NCBI RefSeq assembly: GCF_003144115.1
Contig: NW_020311999.1
Span: 1-59,703, forward strand
Source of the DNA: Tilletiopsis washingtonensis
Lineage: Eukaryota; Basidiomycota; Exobasidiomycetes; Entylomatales
Reading direction: 5' to 3'
Length of the DNA stretch: 59,703 bases
Shown here: in pieces, positions 20,438 through 30,778 of the stretch
How positions within the stretch are numbered: position 1 is the stretch's first letter
How the letters are laid out: each line of letters starts with the position of its first letter
The notes under the pieces: model-generated
Database searches by the model: none
The model's input: only the letters and a program-made list of their open reading frames with translations
What the model was told of the DNA's origin: nothing
Program-made: the position numbers and the translations under genes

Positions 20438-22201
20438 GGCGGATGGTAGGGGGCAGCGAGAGAGAGGCGTGGGCTGCGAGCCGCGGGTGGCTAGACCTTA
20501 TGAGCAGGAGACCCGCTCGAAGGGACAAAGGAGCCCATCCTGCAGAGGCACAGCCGGCAAGAAGCCGCTCTCGCGGCAGGTGGCGCAGGCACATCAGCGC
20601 CCGTCCGCCGATCTGGCGCCGAGGCGTGTCATCACCAGCATAGGGGCAGCGACCCGGCGAGCTGACGTGCGCGAGCGGCCCGAGCGCATATGAGCCTCGC
20701 GGCTGCTGCGACGGCGACAGACCTTGGGCCATGGCGGCAGGCTACGGAGGCATGAGCGGCAATGCGCTCGCTGCAGTAAGAGTGCGCGCTTGCGCCCCTC
20801 GCGCGCGTCTCTTGTTCGTCCGCCACGCGCTGATCGTTGTTCGGCGCTCCCTGCCGTGCCGCACAAGAGCGCGGACCCACGCTGCAGTCCTGCCCATAAT
20901 TCTACGTAGCGCTCTCTCGTCGAGATTGGCCAGTTGCCATGCCATGCCGTGCGGCGCTATCATGCGTCTGCGTGCTGCGCGAACAAACATGGCGCGCGCG
21001 ACCGTCGGGCCTTGGCGGGGACTGAGGAGCACTTCCTCGTCGCTGGCAAACTCCGGCCGCCGCTCCGACTTCGCTGCCCATCAGGCACAGCGGATCGGCT
21101 CGGAGAGTGTCCCGATGGCCGGGACAACGCTCGATTCCCGCACTAGCTGCCACTGTCTGGCCCTCGTCCTCTCGCATCATCAGCCCGCGCGCCACCTCGC
21201 TCAGCGGCTCGCACCTCATCAGCGGCTCCTTTGTCCACCGCTGCCTGCTCTGGCTCGCATGAGCAATGAGCTGCTCTGATCGCCGCTCTGTCCGCACGCA
21301 TGAGTCCTGTCCCGTGCGGGCCGCCGCATGACGCTGCGTGCTGGCACACGCGGCGCCTGTGATTCGCTCTCCCCCCCGAGACATAGCGCAGATGAGAGAT
21401 GCGGCAGGCGTGAGCGAGCCAGGTCGGGCGCCTGCCTGCTACTGCGTTGATGCTATGAGCGCTTCGTACGCCTGGAGCCGCGGGCGGAGGGCCTGCTGCG
21501 TGGCGTGCGAAGTATCTAGGAGCGACGCCGCCGCTTGGCTAGTGCTCGCGCCGGCGCACAAAGCACTGTCTACTCATTGTCTCCGTGGCGTGGGAGAAAG
21601 GAGGAATGCACGGCGTCGGCAAGCTTCGAAGAAGCAACCCGACAGCGCAGGAACGGCCGTCGCGGGCCGAGGGCCAAGAGCGCAGCACGACGAGCGCGCG
21701 ATGTGCTCGTCAGGGCGGCGTGAGTCACACGAGAGCGGACGCTCCAGTGGTCGTACAATTACTGATGCATCGGGCTGTGCACATGACGGGCGCAGCGCGG
21801 GCTGCGAAGCGAGGCAAGAAGCGCTGCGGCGAGCGAGCTCGTTCGCAGGCGCCCGCAGCGGTCTCGCTGTGTCCGGCGCTTTCGCATGGATGAAACGCGC
21901 AGCGAGTGCGGCCCCTGATTTGCCAGCAGGAGAGGTGCGAGCGGGATGAGCTCGCCGCGCCGCAGCGCAGCGGTGGATCGGGCTTGCGCGGGCCAGTGCG
22001 GCGCGCATGAAAGTCGAGGCGGTGCAAGCGGCTGTGTCTGCTCGTCTGGGGTGCGAGCGGCGAGCTCGACGGCCGGTGCCGGCGAGGCAGGTCTCACAGG
22101 ATGACTTGGCGCGGCTACATGGCCGAGATGAGGACCCTGCATAGATGAGCTCGGGCTTGAGCGCGGCGGGGCAAGGCGCGACGAGGCGCGGCAGCCTGGC
22201 G
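20438..22201. other. Largest gene-free interval, upstream of the homeodomain gene
   Basis: This 1764-bp region lies 5' of the homeodomain gene and 3' of the RBR ligase gene. Open frames up to about 200 codons exist on both strands, but none has motifs or splice-supported extensions, so I treat them as chance. I found no tRNA or other structured RNA by eye. A long regulatory region would fit a transcription-factor gene. Confidence 0.5.
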
Positions 22202-24001
22202 CTACAGCTCGGCGGCCTCCCACGCGAGCACGTCGTCGATGTTGACCTCGCCGAGCGGGCCCATGGGCGCGCCGCCGTCGAGCACGTGGGGCATGTTGGG
22301 AAAGAGGCGCTGGTAGCACGGCTTGCCCGGCGTGTTGAAGTGGCGGTACGGCTCGAGCGGATTGAGGCGCGTCGAGCAGAGGAAGCAGAAGTGCGTGCTG
22401 GCGTGGCGAGGGATGAGCGTACGGCGGCAGGGCTCAGCCAGCGGCACGACGCACCGGCACTTGCCGCACGTCATGTGGTGGCAGCCAAAGGCCAGCTCGA
22501 TGGAGACCTGCAAGAGCGTGAGCCATCTCCACTAGACGGACTGCCGCCTGACTCACCGCACACGACGGGCACTTCTTGGCGTTGGCCTCCATCCACTCGC
22601 GGTTCGCCTGCTCCTCCATCTCGGTGCGCACGAGGCGCTCGAGGTTCGCGCGTCCGAAGCGCTGCTCCATCTTGAGGCGCTCGACGGAGCCTGGCTCGTG
22701 CGACTGGTACTCCTGTACCAGTGCCGACGACGAGGCGAGCGAGCACGGCGAGCGCCCGTGCCACACCTTGAGGCAGTACGCGCACACCGTGAAGCTGCAC
22801 TTTGGGCACTCGCGCATCGACTCGTACGACGTGCCCGCGTCGCTGGGGTTCATGCGGGCGATCTGCGCAAGTGTCAAGGTGAGCACTTCGGGGAGAATGC
22901 TGCTGCTACTCACCGCATGGCAACCTTGCCGCGGGCATACGACGGCCGTCGGATCTGCTTCTGCCTCTGCCTTGCTCCGCAGCCACCCAAGACGGCCCAC
23001 CATCACCTCGCCAACGAGAGGCAGCAGCTCCTTGTCCTTGATTGCGCCTACTTTCTCCTCCACTGCAGCAACTCCATTTGCCGCGGGCTGGATTGACGAG
23101 CTGTGGCTGTTCTCGAGCTCCACGCGGGCTTTTGTGCAGCTCGGATCCGGACAGGACGAGGCCTGGCGGTGGTAGCCCTCGACGATCATGCTGCCGAGGT
23201 AGCCAGAGAGACACTCCTGGCAGAAGCTGCGAGCTTGATGTCAGCACGGCGGATGCCAATCTGCACGGCATGTACTCACACGTGCCCGCACCCCTCCAGC
23301 TTCACACATTTGGTCCCTGCCCGCTCCTCGAGGCAGATGCCGCAGCCGTACCGCTCGCCTTCGAATTCCTCCTTCGAGGCGATCTTGTCGTACGCCAGCA
23401 GTCGCGCCACAAGACCGCTCCCGCGCTTCTCCTCCAGGCACAGCCCGTCCGGCGTGGAGAATGGGCTGGCGCCCTCCCAGAGGCCCTGCAGCAGCCAGTC
23501 GGCCCAGGTGAAGAGGATCTCGGAGTGCGCCTCTTGCCACTGCTCGAGGAGCGAGGCCATGAGCCATGCATGCGCCTCGGAGCCGGCGGGCAGCCAGGGC
23601 GCCGACAGCGCAGCGATGACGGGCGGCGCCTGCAGCGGATAGAGCGGCGGCAGTGCGAGGGTGAGGGTGAGCGGCGAGAGGTGCGCCAGCTGCAGCGTGG
23701 TGGCGCGGCTGGGATCGGAGGGCCCGGCGACGGGCGGCTCCACCTCGCCGTCGGCGCCCTCCTGCGCGGCCGCATCGCCATTGCGCGGGCGGCTGCGTCG
23801 CTGGCGCCGGCCAGGCTGCTCGCCGGCCTCGCGCACCACGACGTGCGTGCGTTGCGGCAGGCGGGGCGCGACGACGAGGCGCAGGCGCGCGTCGCCGAGG
23901 GCGTGCAGCGCGGCGGCGGGCAGGATGTGGCGCAGCGCCAGCAGCTCGTCGGCCTGCAGTGCGGCGCAGTGGGCGAGCTCGACGGGCGCGGGCGACGCCA
24001 T
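22202..24001 (-). CDS. ITT1: RWD-RBR E3 ubiquitin ligase (RNF14/Itt1-like)
   Basis: Five exons: 24001-23280, 23226-22914, 22862-22557, 22507-22455, 22397-22202; 529 aa. Order: an N-terminal RWD domain with the family signature LALPPLYPLQAPP, a RING1 (CGICLEERAG, then CGHVFCQECL), an IBR (CPKCSFTVCAYCLKVWHG) and a RING2 (KKCPSCA, GCHHMTCGKC, FCFLCSTRLNP, ending PYRHFNTPGKPC). In RBR ligases the RING2 cysteine of the HMTC segment takes ubiquitin from the E2 before passing it on. RNF14/Itt1 members act on ribosome-associated and translation-termination substrates. The 57-nt intron 22398-22454 is a multiple of three and has no stop; I splice it because it has a GTGCGT donor and CAG acceptor and its removal restores the normal spacing CGKC-R-THFCFLC. 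Confidence 0.88.
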
Positions 24002-24454
24002 GGTGAGGTGGTGAGGAGAGAAGGAAGCGCAGCAGCGGGTCCAGCGTCCCGTACGGCCCTGGCCGCGGCGGCGTGTGGAGGCACGGCGCCGCGCGCTGCT
24101 GCTCCCACGCTCGCTTATGTCAGCCGTCAGCCCACGCCCGATGGTCAAGGGCTGAGAGGCCGCAGGTGCAGACTGCAAGGCACCAGGCAAAGCTCAGCCA
24201 CAGACTGCAGTGTGTCGGTGCGGTGCGAGCGGTGCTGTCGGGCTGACGCTGCCGCTCGGTGGCCGGCGTGTCGTGTGCGCGACTGCCGCGCCGATGTGGC
24301 GGCGGCGCGAATGCGGGGAAACGACGGCAGCAGCGCGCGGGGAAGGCGGCGCGGCGAGAGGCCGGAAGCCGAAGAGCGGCGACATCAGCAGCGAGCCCAC
24401 GCCGCGCTTACGCCTCGCTCCGCACCACCACACACCCCACACACATCGCCCACC
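24002..24454. other. Divergent promoter region
   Basis: A 453-bp interval between the divergent RBR ligase and transhydrogenase genes. No gene is seen. Close to the transhydrogenase start the sequence becomes an A/C-rich leader (CACCACCACACACCCC type), common before fungal start codons. Confidence 0.5.
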
Positions 24455-26564
24455 ATGGTGCCCGCACCCAAGCCCGCGTCGCGCTCGTCGATCAGTGCGT
24501 CGGCCGTGCGGCGGCGAGGTCGTCGCTGGCACTGACCCCTTCGCCAGTGTCGCTGATGCGCAACGTGCACAACCCCGCCTGCCCCTGCCACGGCTGCCAG
24601 ACGGCACGCGGCGGCATGAACATGGCGCGCGCCGGCCTCAACATGATCCAGGGCCACAATGCGCAGCCGGGCAACAATGCGCGCGGCTATGCACGGCCGG
24701 TGGACCAGGCGCTGAGCAAGGACTACGCCTTTGAGGTGCGGCAGTAGCAGCAGGCGCCCGTGCTCGCGGCGGCTGACACAATGCACAGCTCGCGGCGTCC
24801 AACATCCGCTACGGCGAGGGCGTCACGCAGGAGGTCGGCATGGACTTTGCCAACCTGCGCACGGGCAAGGTCGGCGTCTTCACCGACCCGACGGTGCGGA
24901 ACTTGACGGCGATGAAGCAGTCGATCGAGTCGCTCGAGAAGGCCGGCGTCAAGTACGAGATCTTCGACCGCGTGCGCGTCGAGCCGAACGACAAGAGGTG
25001 GGTGCCGGGCGTGCGCCGCAGGGGGTCTGGGTGCTCACGCGTCGCCGCAGCTGGGCAGACGCCATCTCCTTTGCACGCGCAAACGACTTTGGCGCGTGTG
25101 AGTCGCCGCAGCTGGGCGAGTGGTGTGCCCTGGCTGATGCTGCGCAGTCCTGGCCGTCGGCGGCGGCTCGGTGATGGACACGGCCAAGGTCGCGAACCTG
25201 TTCACGTGCTACCCCGAGGCGGAGCTGCTCGACTTTGTCAATGCGCCGATCGGCAAGGGCATCCCCGTCGACAAGCAGCTGCGCCCGCTGCTCGCCGTGC
25301 CCACGACGGCCGGCACTGGGTGAGCATCCCGAGCCACGGCCCTCGGCCCTCGCTGACACGTGCTGCAGCTCCGAGACGACGGGCACGGCCATCTTTGACC
25401 ACTCGGCCACGTCGGCCAAGACGGGCATTGCGTCGCGCGCCATGCGGCCGCTGCTCGGCATCGTCGACCCGCTGAACACCGAGACGTGCCCGACGGCCGT
25501 GCACGTGTCGTCCGGCCTCGACGTGCTCTTCCACGCGCTTGAGGTGTGTGGCGTGCATGGCTGTTGCCAAGCAAGGCACTGACACACACGCGCGCAGAGC
25601 TACACGGCCATTCCGTACAACGAGCGCAGCCCGCGTCCGTCCAACCCGCTCAACCGGCCGGCGTACCAAGTGAGCGTGGCGCTAGGTCCACCGTGCTCCA
25701 TTGGCTGACCCTGCGCAGGGCCGCAACCCGATCTCCGACGTCTTCTCGCTGTGGGCGCTCAAGCAGACGGTCAAGTACCTGCCGCGCGTGGCGCGCGACC
25801 GCACCGACACCGAGGCGCGCGGCCAGATGCTGCTCGCCGCGACGTTTGCCGGCATCGGGTGAGTGCCGCGAGTGCGCCATGCGTCGCGGCGCTGACGCCA
25901 CGCTCCAGCTTCGGCAATGCCGGCGTGCACCTCTGCCACGGCATCAGCTACCCAATCTCGGGCCTCAACAAGACGGTGCGTGCAGGCGTGCCGCACTGAC
26001 AGCCACCACGCTGACCCCCCCCCCCCCCTTCGCCACCCCCAGCTCACCAAGTACAACCACCCCGGCTACCCGACGGACCACCCGCTCATCCCGCACGGCC
26101 TCTCGGTGTGCCTCACGGGCCCGGCCGTGTTCGAGTACACGGCGCCGTCGGCGCCCGAGCGCCACCGCGAGATTGCGGCCATCTTTGGCGGCGAGGAGGA
26201 GAGCTCGGCAATTGCGCGCATCCCGGACCACGAGGTGTGAGTGGCGCGTGGTGGCCACGCATGCCCCCGTGCTGATGCCTTTACTTGCACAGCGGCCAGC
26301 TGGTGTACGACCGCATCGGCGACTTCCTCACCAACACGCTCGGCATGCCGCGCGGCCTCGCGGCGCTCGGCTACAAGGACGAGCACAGTGCGTGTGCTGC
26401 CGCGATGATGCCGCGAGTGCCGCCACTGACCCACCCCTGCAGTCCCGGCGCTCGTCAAGGGCAGCATCCCGCAGCGCCGCGTGCTCGACCTGGCGCCCGG
26501 CTTCGGCGAGAGCGACGGCATGGAGCACCTGACGAGCATCATTGGGCGGAGCATGCGCTACTGA
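24455..26564 (+). CDS. ADHFE1: Hydroxyacid-oxoacid transhydrogenase (iron-type alcohol dehydrogenase)
   Basis: Twelve exons: 24455-24494, 24548-24735, 24789-24997, 25051-25097, 25148-25319, 25369-25543, 25598-25669, 25719-25858, 25909-25975, 26043-26236, 26293-26387, 26443-26564; 506 aa. [12 protein letters not shown] is the nucleotide-binding turn, and [26 protein letters not shown] and [14 protein letters not shown] carry the aspartate/histidine metal ligands of group III alcohol dehydrogenases. The length and the NHPGYP...PHGLSV region match HOT/ADHFE1, which couples 4-hydroxybutyrate oxidation to 2-oxoglutarate reduction, normally in mitochondria. The short N-terminus is weakly basic, so mitochondrial import is plausible but not certain. 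In exon 1 I chose the donor GTGCGT at 24495; the alternative donor nearby would leave a 29-nt intron. Confidence 0.9.
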
Positions 26565-26746
26565 GCTGGAGGCCGCGGACCTGTGACGATTTGCAATCCT
26601 ACTGCTCGATGTGGACCGGTGATGGCCGAGGTGTTGGACGGAGTGTTGGTCTGCGGCCGGCGTGCTTCCCACGCACGGCGCGCGACGCGTCTCGGCCGCC
26701 GCCGCTCGATGTGGAGCCGCGTCATGGCTTCCTTCTGCACCCTCAC

Positions 26747-29700
26747 ATGTCGCGCCCCTGGCGCACGCCGCAGCCCGGCGCCGCCGCCTGGGACGCCGCC
26801 GCCGCCGCCCGCTCGCTCTCCACCTCGCATCTCTCGACGCGCACCAATGCCTCGTCGGTGGCGTCGTCGAGCAGCGCCTCGCGCCTCTCGCTGCCCGCGG
26901 CGTTCGGCACGCTCGACGGCGCCGACGTGCGCTTCTTCGACGTCGTCGTCGCCGCCACGCCGCGCGGCGCCGGCGACTTTGCCAGCCTGAAGCGCGCCTA
27001 CAACGGCGTGCGTGCGCTGCCGCTGCCGGCGGCGTGCGACGAGGCGCAGGACGCACGCCTCTGGGACCTCACGCTCAGCCTGCTGCAGGTGCGCGGCGCC
27101 GACTGGACAGACCGCTGGGAGCGCGTGCGCGAGGCGCTCGGCCTCGAGCCGCGCACCGAGGAGGAGAGCGGGCTCGGCGAGAGCACGACGGGCGGCGAGA
27201 CGAGCGCCACGTCGGGCAGCAGCTCCAGCAGCGACGAGGCCAGCGACGAGGCGTGGCGGCAGCCGCCGCGCCAGACGATGCGGGTGCCTGTGAGGGACGT
27301 GCCGGTGCTCTCGCGTCCGCAGGGCCCACGGCCCGTCTCGTGGCAGGGCCCGACGGCCGCCACGGCCACCGTCTCGCCCACGCCGCGGCTGCGCGCCCGC
27401 TTCGCCGACATTCCCGCCTCGCTCGGCTCCACCTCGTCCTCGTCCGACACGGCGTCGACGCGCACCGTCTCGCCCGTGCCGAGCCCGACGCCGCCGCCGT
27501 ACACTGCCGCCCGCGCGCCCGTCTCGCGCGACGAGAAGCTGTCGGGCGCACTGGCCACCCTCACCGTCGAGGATGCCGACGGCGGCCGGCCTGCCGCGCC
27601 GTCGCAGCGGCGCTTCGATGCGCTCATCTCGCGCTCGCGGTCTGAGCGTGCCACGCTTGCAGCACAAGAGGCGGCGCGGCGAGCCGCAGCGGAAGAAGAA
27701 GCGTTGCGCCCGCTGGTACGCCTGGCCGAGTCTACAGACCGCCGCCTTTCGCTGGGTCGCGCGCTGCGCTGGTGGCTCGACCGGACGCGCGCAAAGCGCA
27801 GCACACTGGCGCGCATCGACCAGGCGCACGCCCAGGTCGTGCGCGCAAAGGCGTGGGAGGCATGGACCGCCAAGCTGGCGAGGGTGCAGCAGCGGCAGAC
27901 GCTGTCCGAGCACGTCGACGAAGTCCGGTGCCGGCTCAGCGCCTGGCGCGTCTGGCGCCGCCGCGTGTCGGACAGGACGGAGCACAAGCGGGCCGAGCGG
28001 GCACGCGCGCTGCGGCAGAGCTGGGAGCTCGTCAGGCAGAGACGGGAGCGGCGTCTGCGAGAGGCGCACTGGCAGGTGAGTGCGAGTGCTTGGCTGCGCA
28101 AGCTTGTCGCTTTGCTGAGGCAGCGCTGTGTCAGGCATGGCGTTCGGCTTTCCAGCTTCGCCTGGCGGATCGCTTCCGCGAGGCGCATCTTCTCGAGGGC
28201 GCCCTCGGGGTCTGGCAGCTCAGTCTGGCGCGACGCCGCAAGCTTGCGGACGCAGAGGAACAGTTCGTCGCTGGGCGGCGCTTCTCGCTCGCCTCGTTGG
28301 CATTCTCACGCTGGCTCCAGTCGAGCCGACTGAGCATTGCGGAGCGCGAGCACCGCGCGGGCGCCGACATGCGGGTGCTGCAAGGCGCTTGGGCGACGTG
28401 GCGTCGTGGCAGGTGAGTCGTGCGTCTCTACACGCCTTCGTCGCCTGCTGACAGCCGCGCAGCTCTCTCGGCCAGCTGGCGCGCGCCATGGCCTCGCACC
28501 GGATCAAGCGCGCGGGCCTGCAGTCGTGGATGGAGGCACTCGCCGCACGCACGACACAGCGGCGCAAGGAAGCGCTGGCGGACCGATGGCGAGCGCGGAG
28601 AGACAAGCGCACATTTCTCTCTGCATGGCGCAGCAAAACGAGGGATGTCCGGCAGATGGAGGGCCAAGCAGGCATCCTGCTCGTGCAGCGAGACACCCGG
28701 CTCCTGGCGCACAGCGTCAAGGTCTGGATGCTGGCAGAACGAGGCGCGCTTCTGAACCGCGTCTCGACGGGCAACTGCTTGCGCTCGGCCTTCGAGACGT
28801 GGCGACGCCGCTACTCAGTGCTCGTCGTGTCGCTGCAGCAGCGCGAGGCGCAGCTCACGGCCTCGCTCGATGCCAGCGTCCTCGCCCGCGTGTTCGGCCA
28901 GTGGTCGCGCCTGGCGGACCTACACCGCGCCACGCTCGAGCTGGCGGCGCGCCGAGACGCCCGCCTGGTGCTGGCTCGGACGTGGTCGGCCTGGTCGCAG
29001 CGCTTCGGCGCTGTCAGAGTGCGGGAAGAGCGCGCCGCCATCGTGGGCGAGTACATCTGCATTCGCGGAGCCTTCCGAGCCTGGACGGCCCAGATGCGCG
29101 AGCGGCGGCTGGCGGGCGTGCTAGAACGCAGCGATCGTCGGACCACATCCAAGGCCCTTTCCAGTGAGTGCAGCGTCGCGCCAGGCCTCCATTTGCTGAC
29201 TCCATCCAGCCTGGCACGCGCGCACGGCGGAGCGCGGCCGAGAGCGTGTGGCGGTGGCGTCCATGCGCGCACGAGCTCAGGAGCGCACGATGCGGGAGGC
29301 CCTTGAGCGCTGGACGCGCCGCGTCGTCGATGTGCGGCTCGCCTTCTTGTCTGCCGCCGAGCGAAGCGACGGACAGCTGCTGCAGCGCGCCTGGACGGTG
29401 TGGACGGCGGCGCTGGCGCGGCAAGGCGATCTCGAGAAGCTGGGTCTGAGCTTCATCGACGTGAAGCGAGAGGGTAAGCCGCAGATGGCCGTGCCTGCCT
29501 GTGCCCGGCTGACACGGCGCGGCAGACAACACGCGGCGCATCTTCAGCCGCTGGCTCGGCGCCATGCGCACGTCTCGCACGCGGCGAGAGAACGCAGCGG
29601 TGTTCATCGAGCAGAAGCAGCGGCGCATGCTCGAGCAGGCTTGGACGGCTTGGTCGGATCGCCACGCCGAGGCGTGTCTTCGCCCGCTGGTGCGTCCAGC

Positions 29701-30738
29701 CGGTGGTGCTCACTGGGCCGTTCCACTGACGCTGTGGCGCACAGGAGTATCGCGTAATGCTGAATCGGCAAGACTCCGTCGTCCGGCGGATGCTGCAACG
29801 CTGGCAGCAGGGCACGCGCGTGCTGCCAGCGCTGCGCTTCGACCACACTCGCCTCATCCGGGCGGCGTGGAGCCAGTGGCGCGAGCGCGCTCCGGCAGCT
29901 GCGGCCTCGCGGCGCGCTGTCGACATGGACCGCAAGGGCATGCTTGGCAAGGCCATGCGCCACTGGATAAAGGCCGCCAAGGCGAAGCGCTCCATGCGCG
30001 CGGCTGCGTGAGTCGACCGCGCGGCACAGTGGGATTGTATGCTGACGAGTCGGCAGGCGATTCGGCGGTCCCTCGATGGCGCGGCTGCGGGCCGCAGCGC
30101 ACAGTCGCAGTGCAAATCCCTTTGCCCAGGCGCCGCTGCCCGCCATCCCGGCTGCGCTCAGCAGCAGCAATCTCTCTCTGCTCACGGACCGCCCGGCGAG
30201 ACCGCCCGCGGAGGCTCCCCCAACGTTGGCGCGCCTTACCCAGGCGAGGCCAGAGGAGTGCAAGCCGCCGACGTCGACTGCGCCCAGAGCAGAGACGCGC
30301 CGCCCGCCGTCACGACCCGCAACAGAAGCGCCGGTCAGGAGCGCAAGCGCCGTGCCCATGGGCGATGCAAATGCGCTGCGCCGCTGGGCGTACGGCGTGT
30401 CGTCGGCAGCTGGCGAGCAGCCGCATGCTGCTGCCGCTCGCAGCGAGCTGCGCACGCTGCCCTCGGCGCGTCGGCCACGCCTCGAGGCACTGCCTCGCTC
30501 GGGCTCTGCGCCCTCCTCTGTCCATTCGCACGCCGCCGGAGACGACCGCAGCGCCGCGCGCCGCTCGCCCTCGCCCGTCCCGTCGCGCGCTGCCCGCTCT
30601 GAGGCGACGCTGCGGCCCTCTGCGCGCCGCGAGGCCTCGGAGCGGCCGGCTGCGCGCGATGTCGCTCGGCCCGCCGCGCGCGACGAAGAGGCGCTGGCCG
30701 CGCTGCGGGCCCGGCGAAGAGAGCGGGCGCGCGAGTAG
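26747..30738 (+). CDS. SFI1: Sfi1-like centrin-binding spindle pole protein
   Basis: Seven exons: 26747-28075, 28135-28412, 28463-29163, 29210-29473, 29526-29689, 29745-30007, 30057-30738; 1226 aa. From about residue 330 onward the protein is a long array of helical repeats with a tryptophan at regular spacing, for example RALRWWLDRTRAKRS, AWEAWTAKLARV, LSAWRVWRRR, SAFETWRRRYSV, RTWSAWSQRFG and RAWTVWTAALARQ: at least 15 units of the AxxxW type that bind centrin (Cdc31) in Sfi1. Sfi1 filaments form the half-bridge that controls duplication of the spindle pole body. The N-terminal 300 residues hold a conserved-looking start followed by a Ser/Thr/Pro-rich region, and the C-terminal 200 residues are basic and disordered. 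Its stop is 40 nt from that of the convergent HRD1. Confidence 0.87.
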
Positions 30739-30778
30739 TGCAAAGCGTCCCGCACACTGCAATGATACCATGGATTCG

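Noticed and set aside
24516-24547. A 29-nt intron in the first exon of the transhydrogenase gene
   Set aside because: It keeps frame but is too short for normal splicing. The donor GTGCGT at 24495 gives a 53-nt intron in the same phase with a better consensus.
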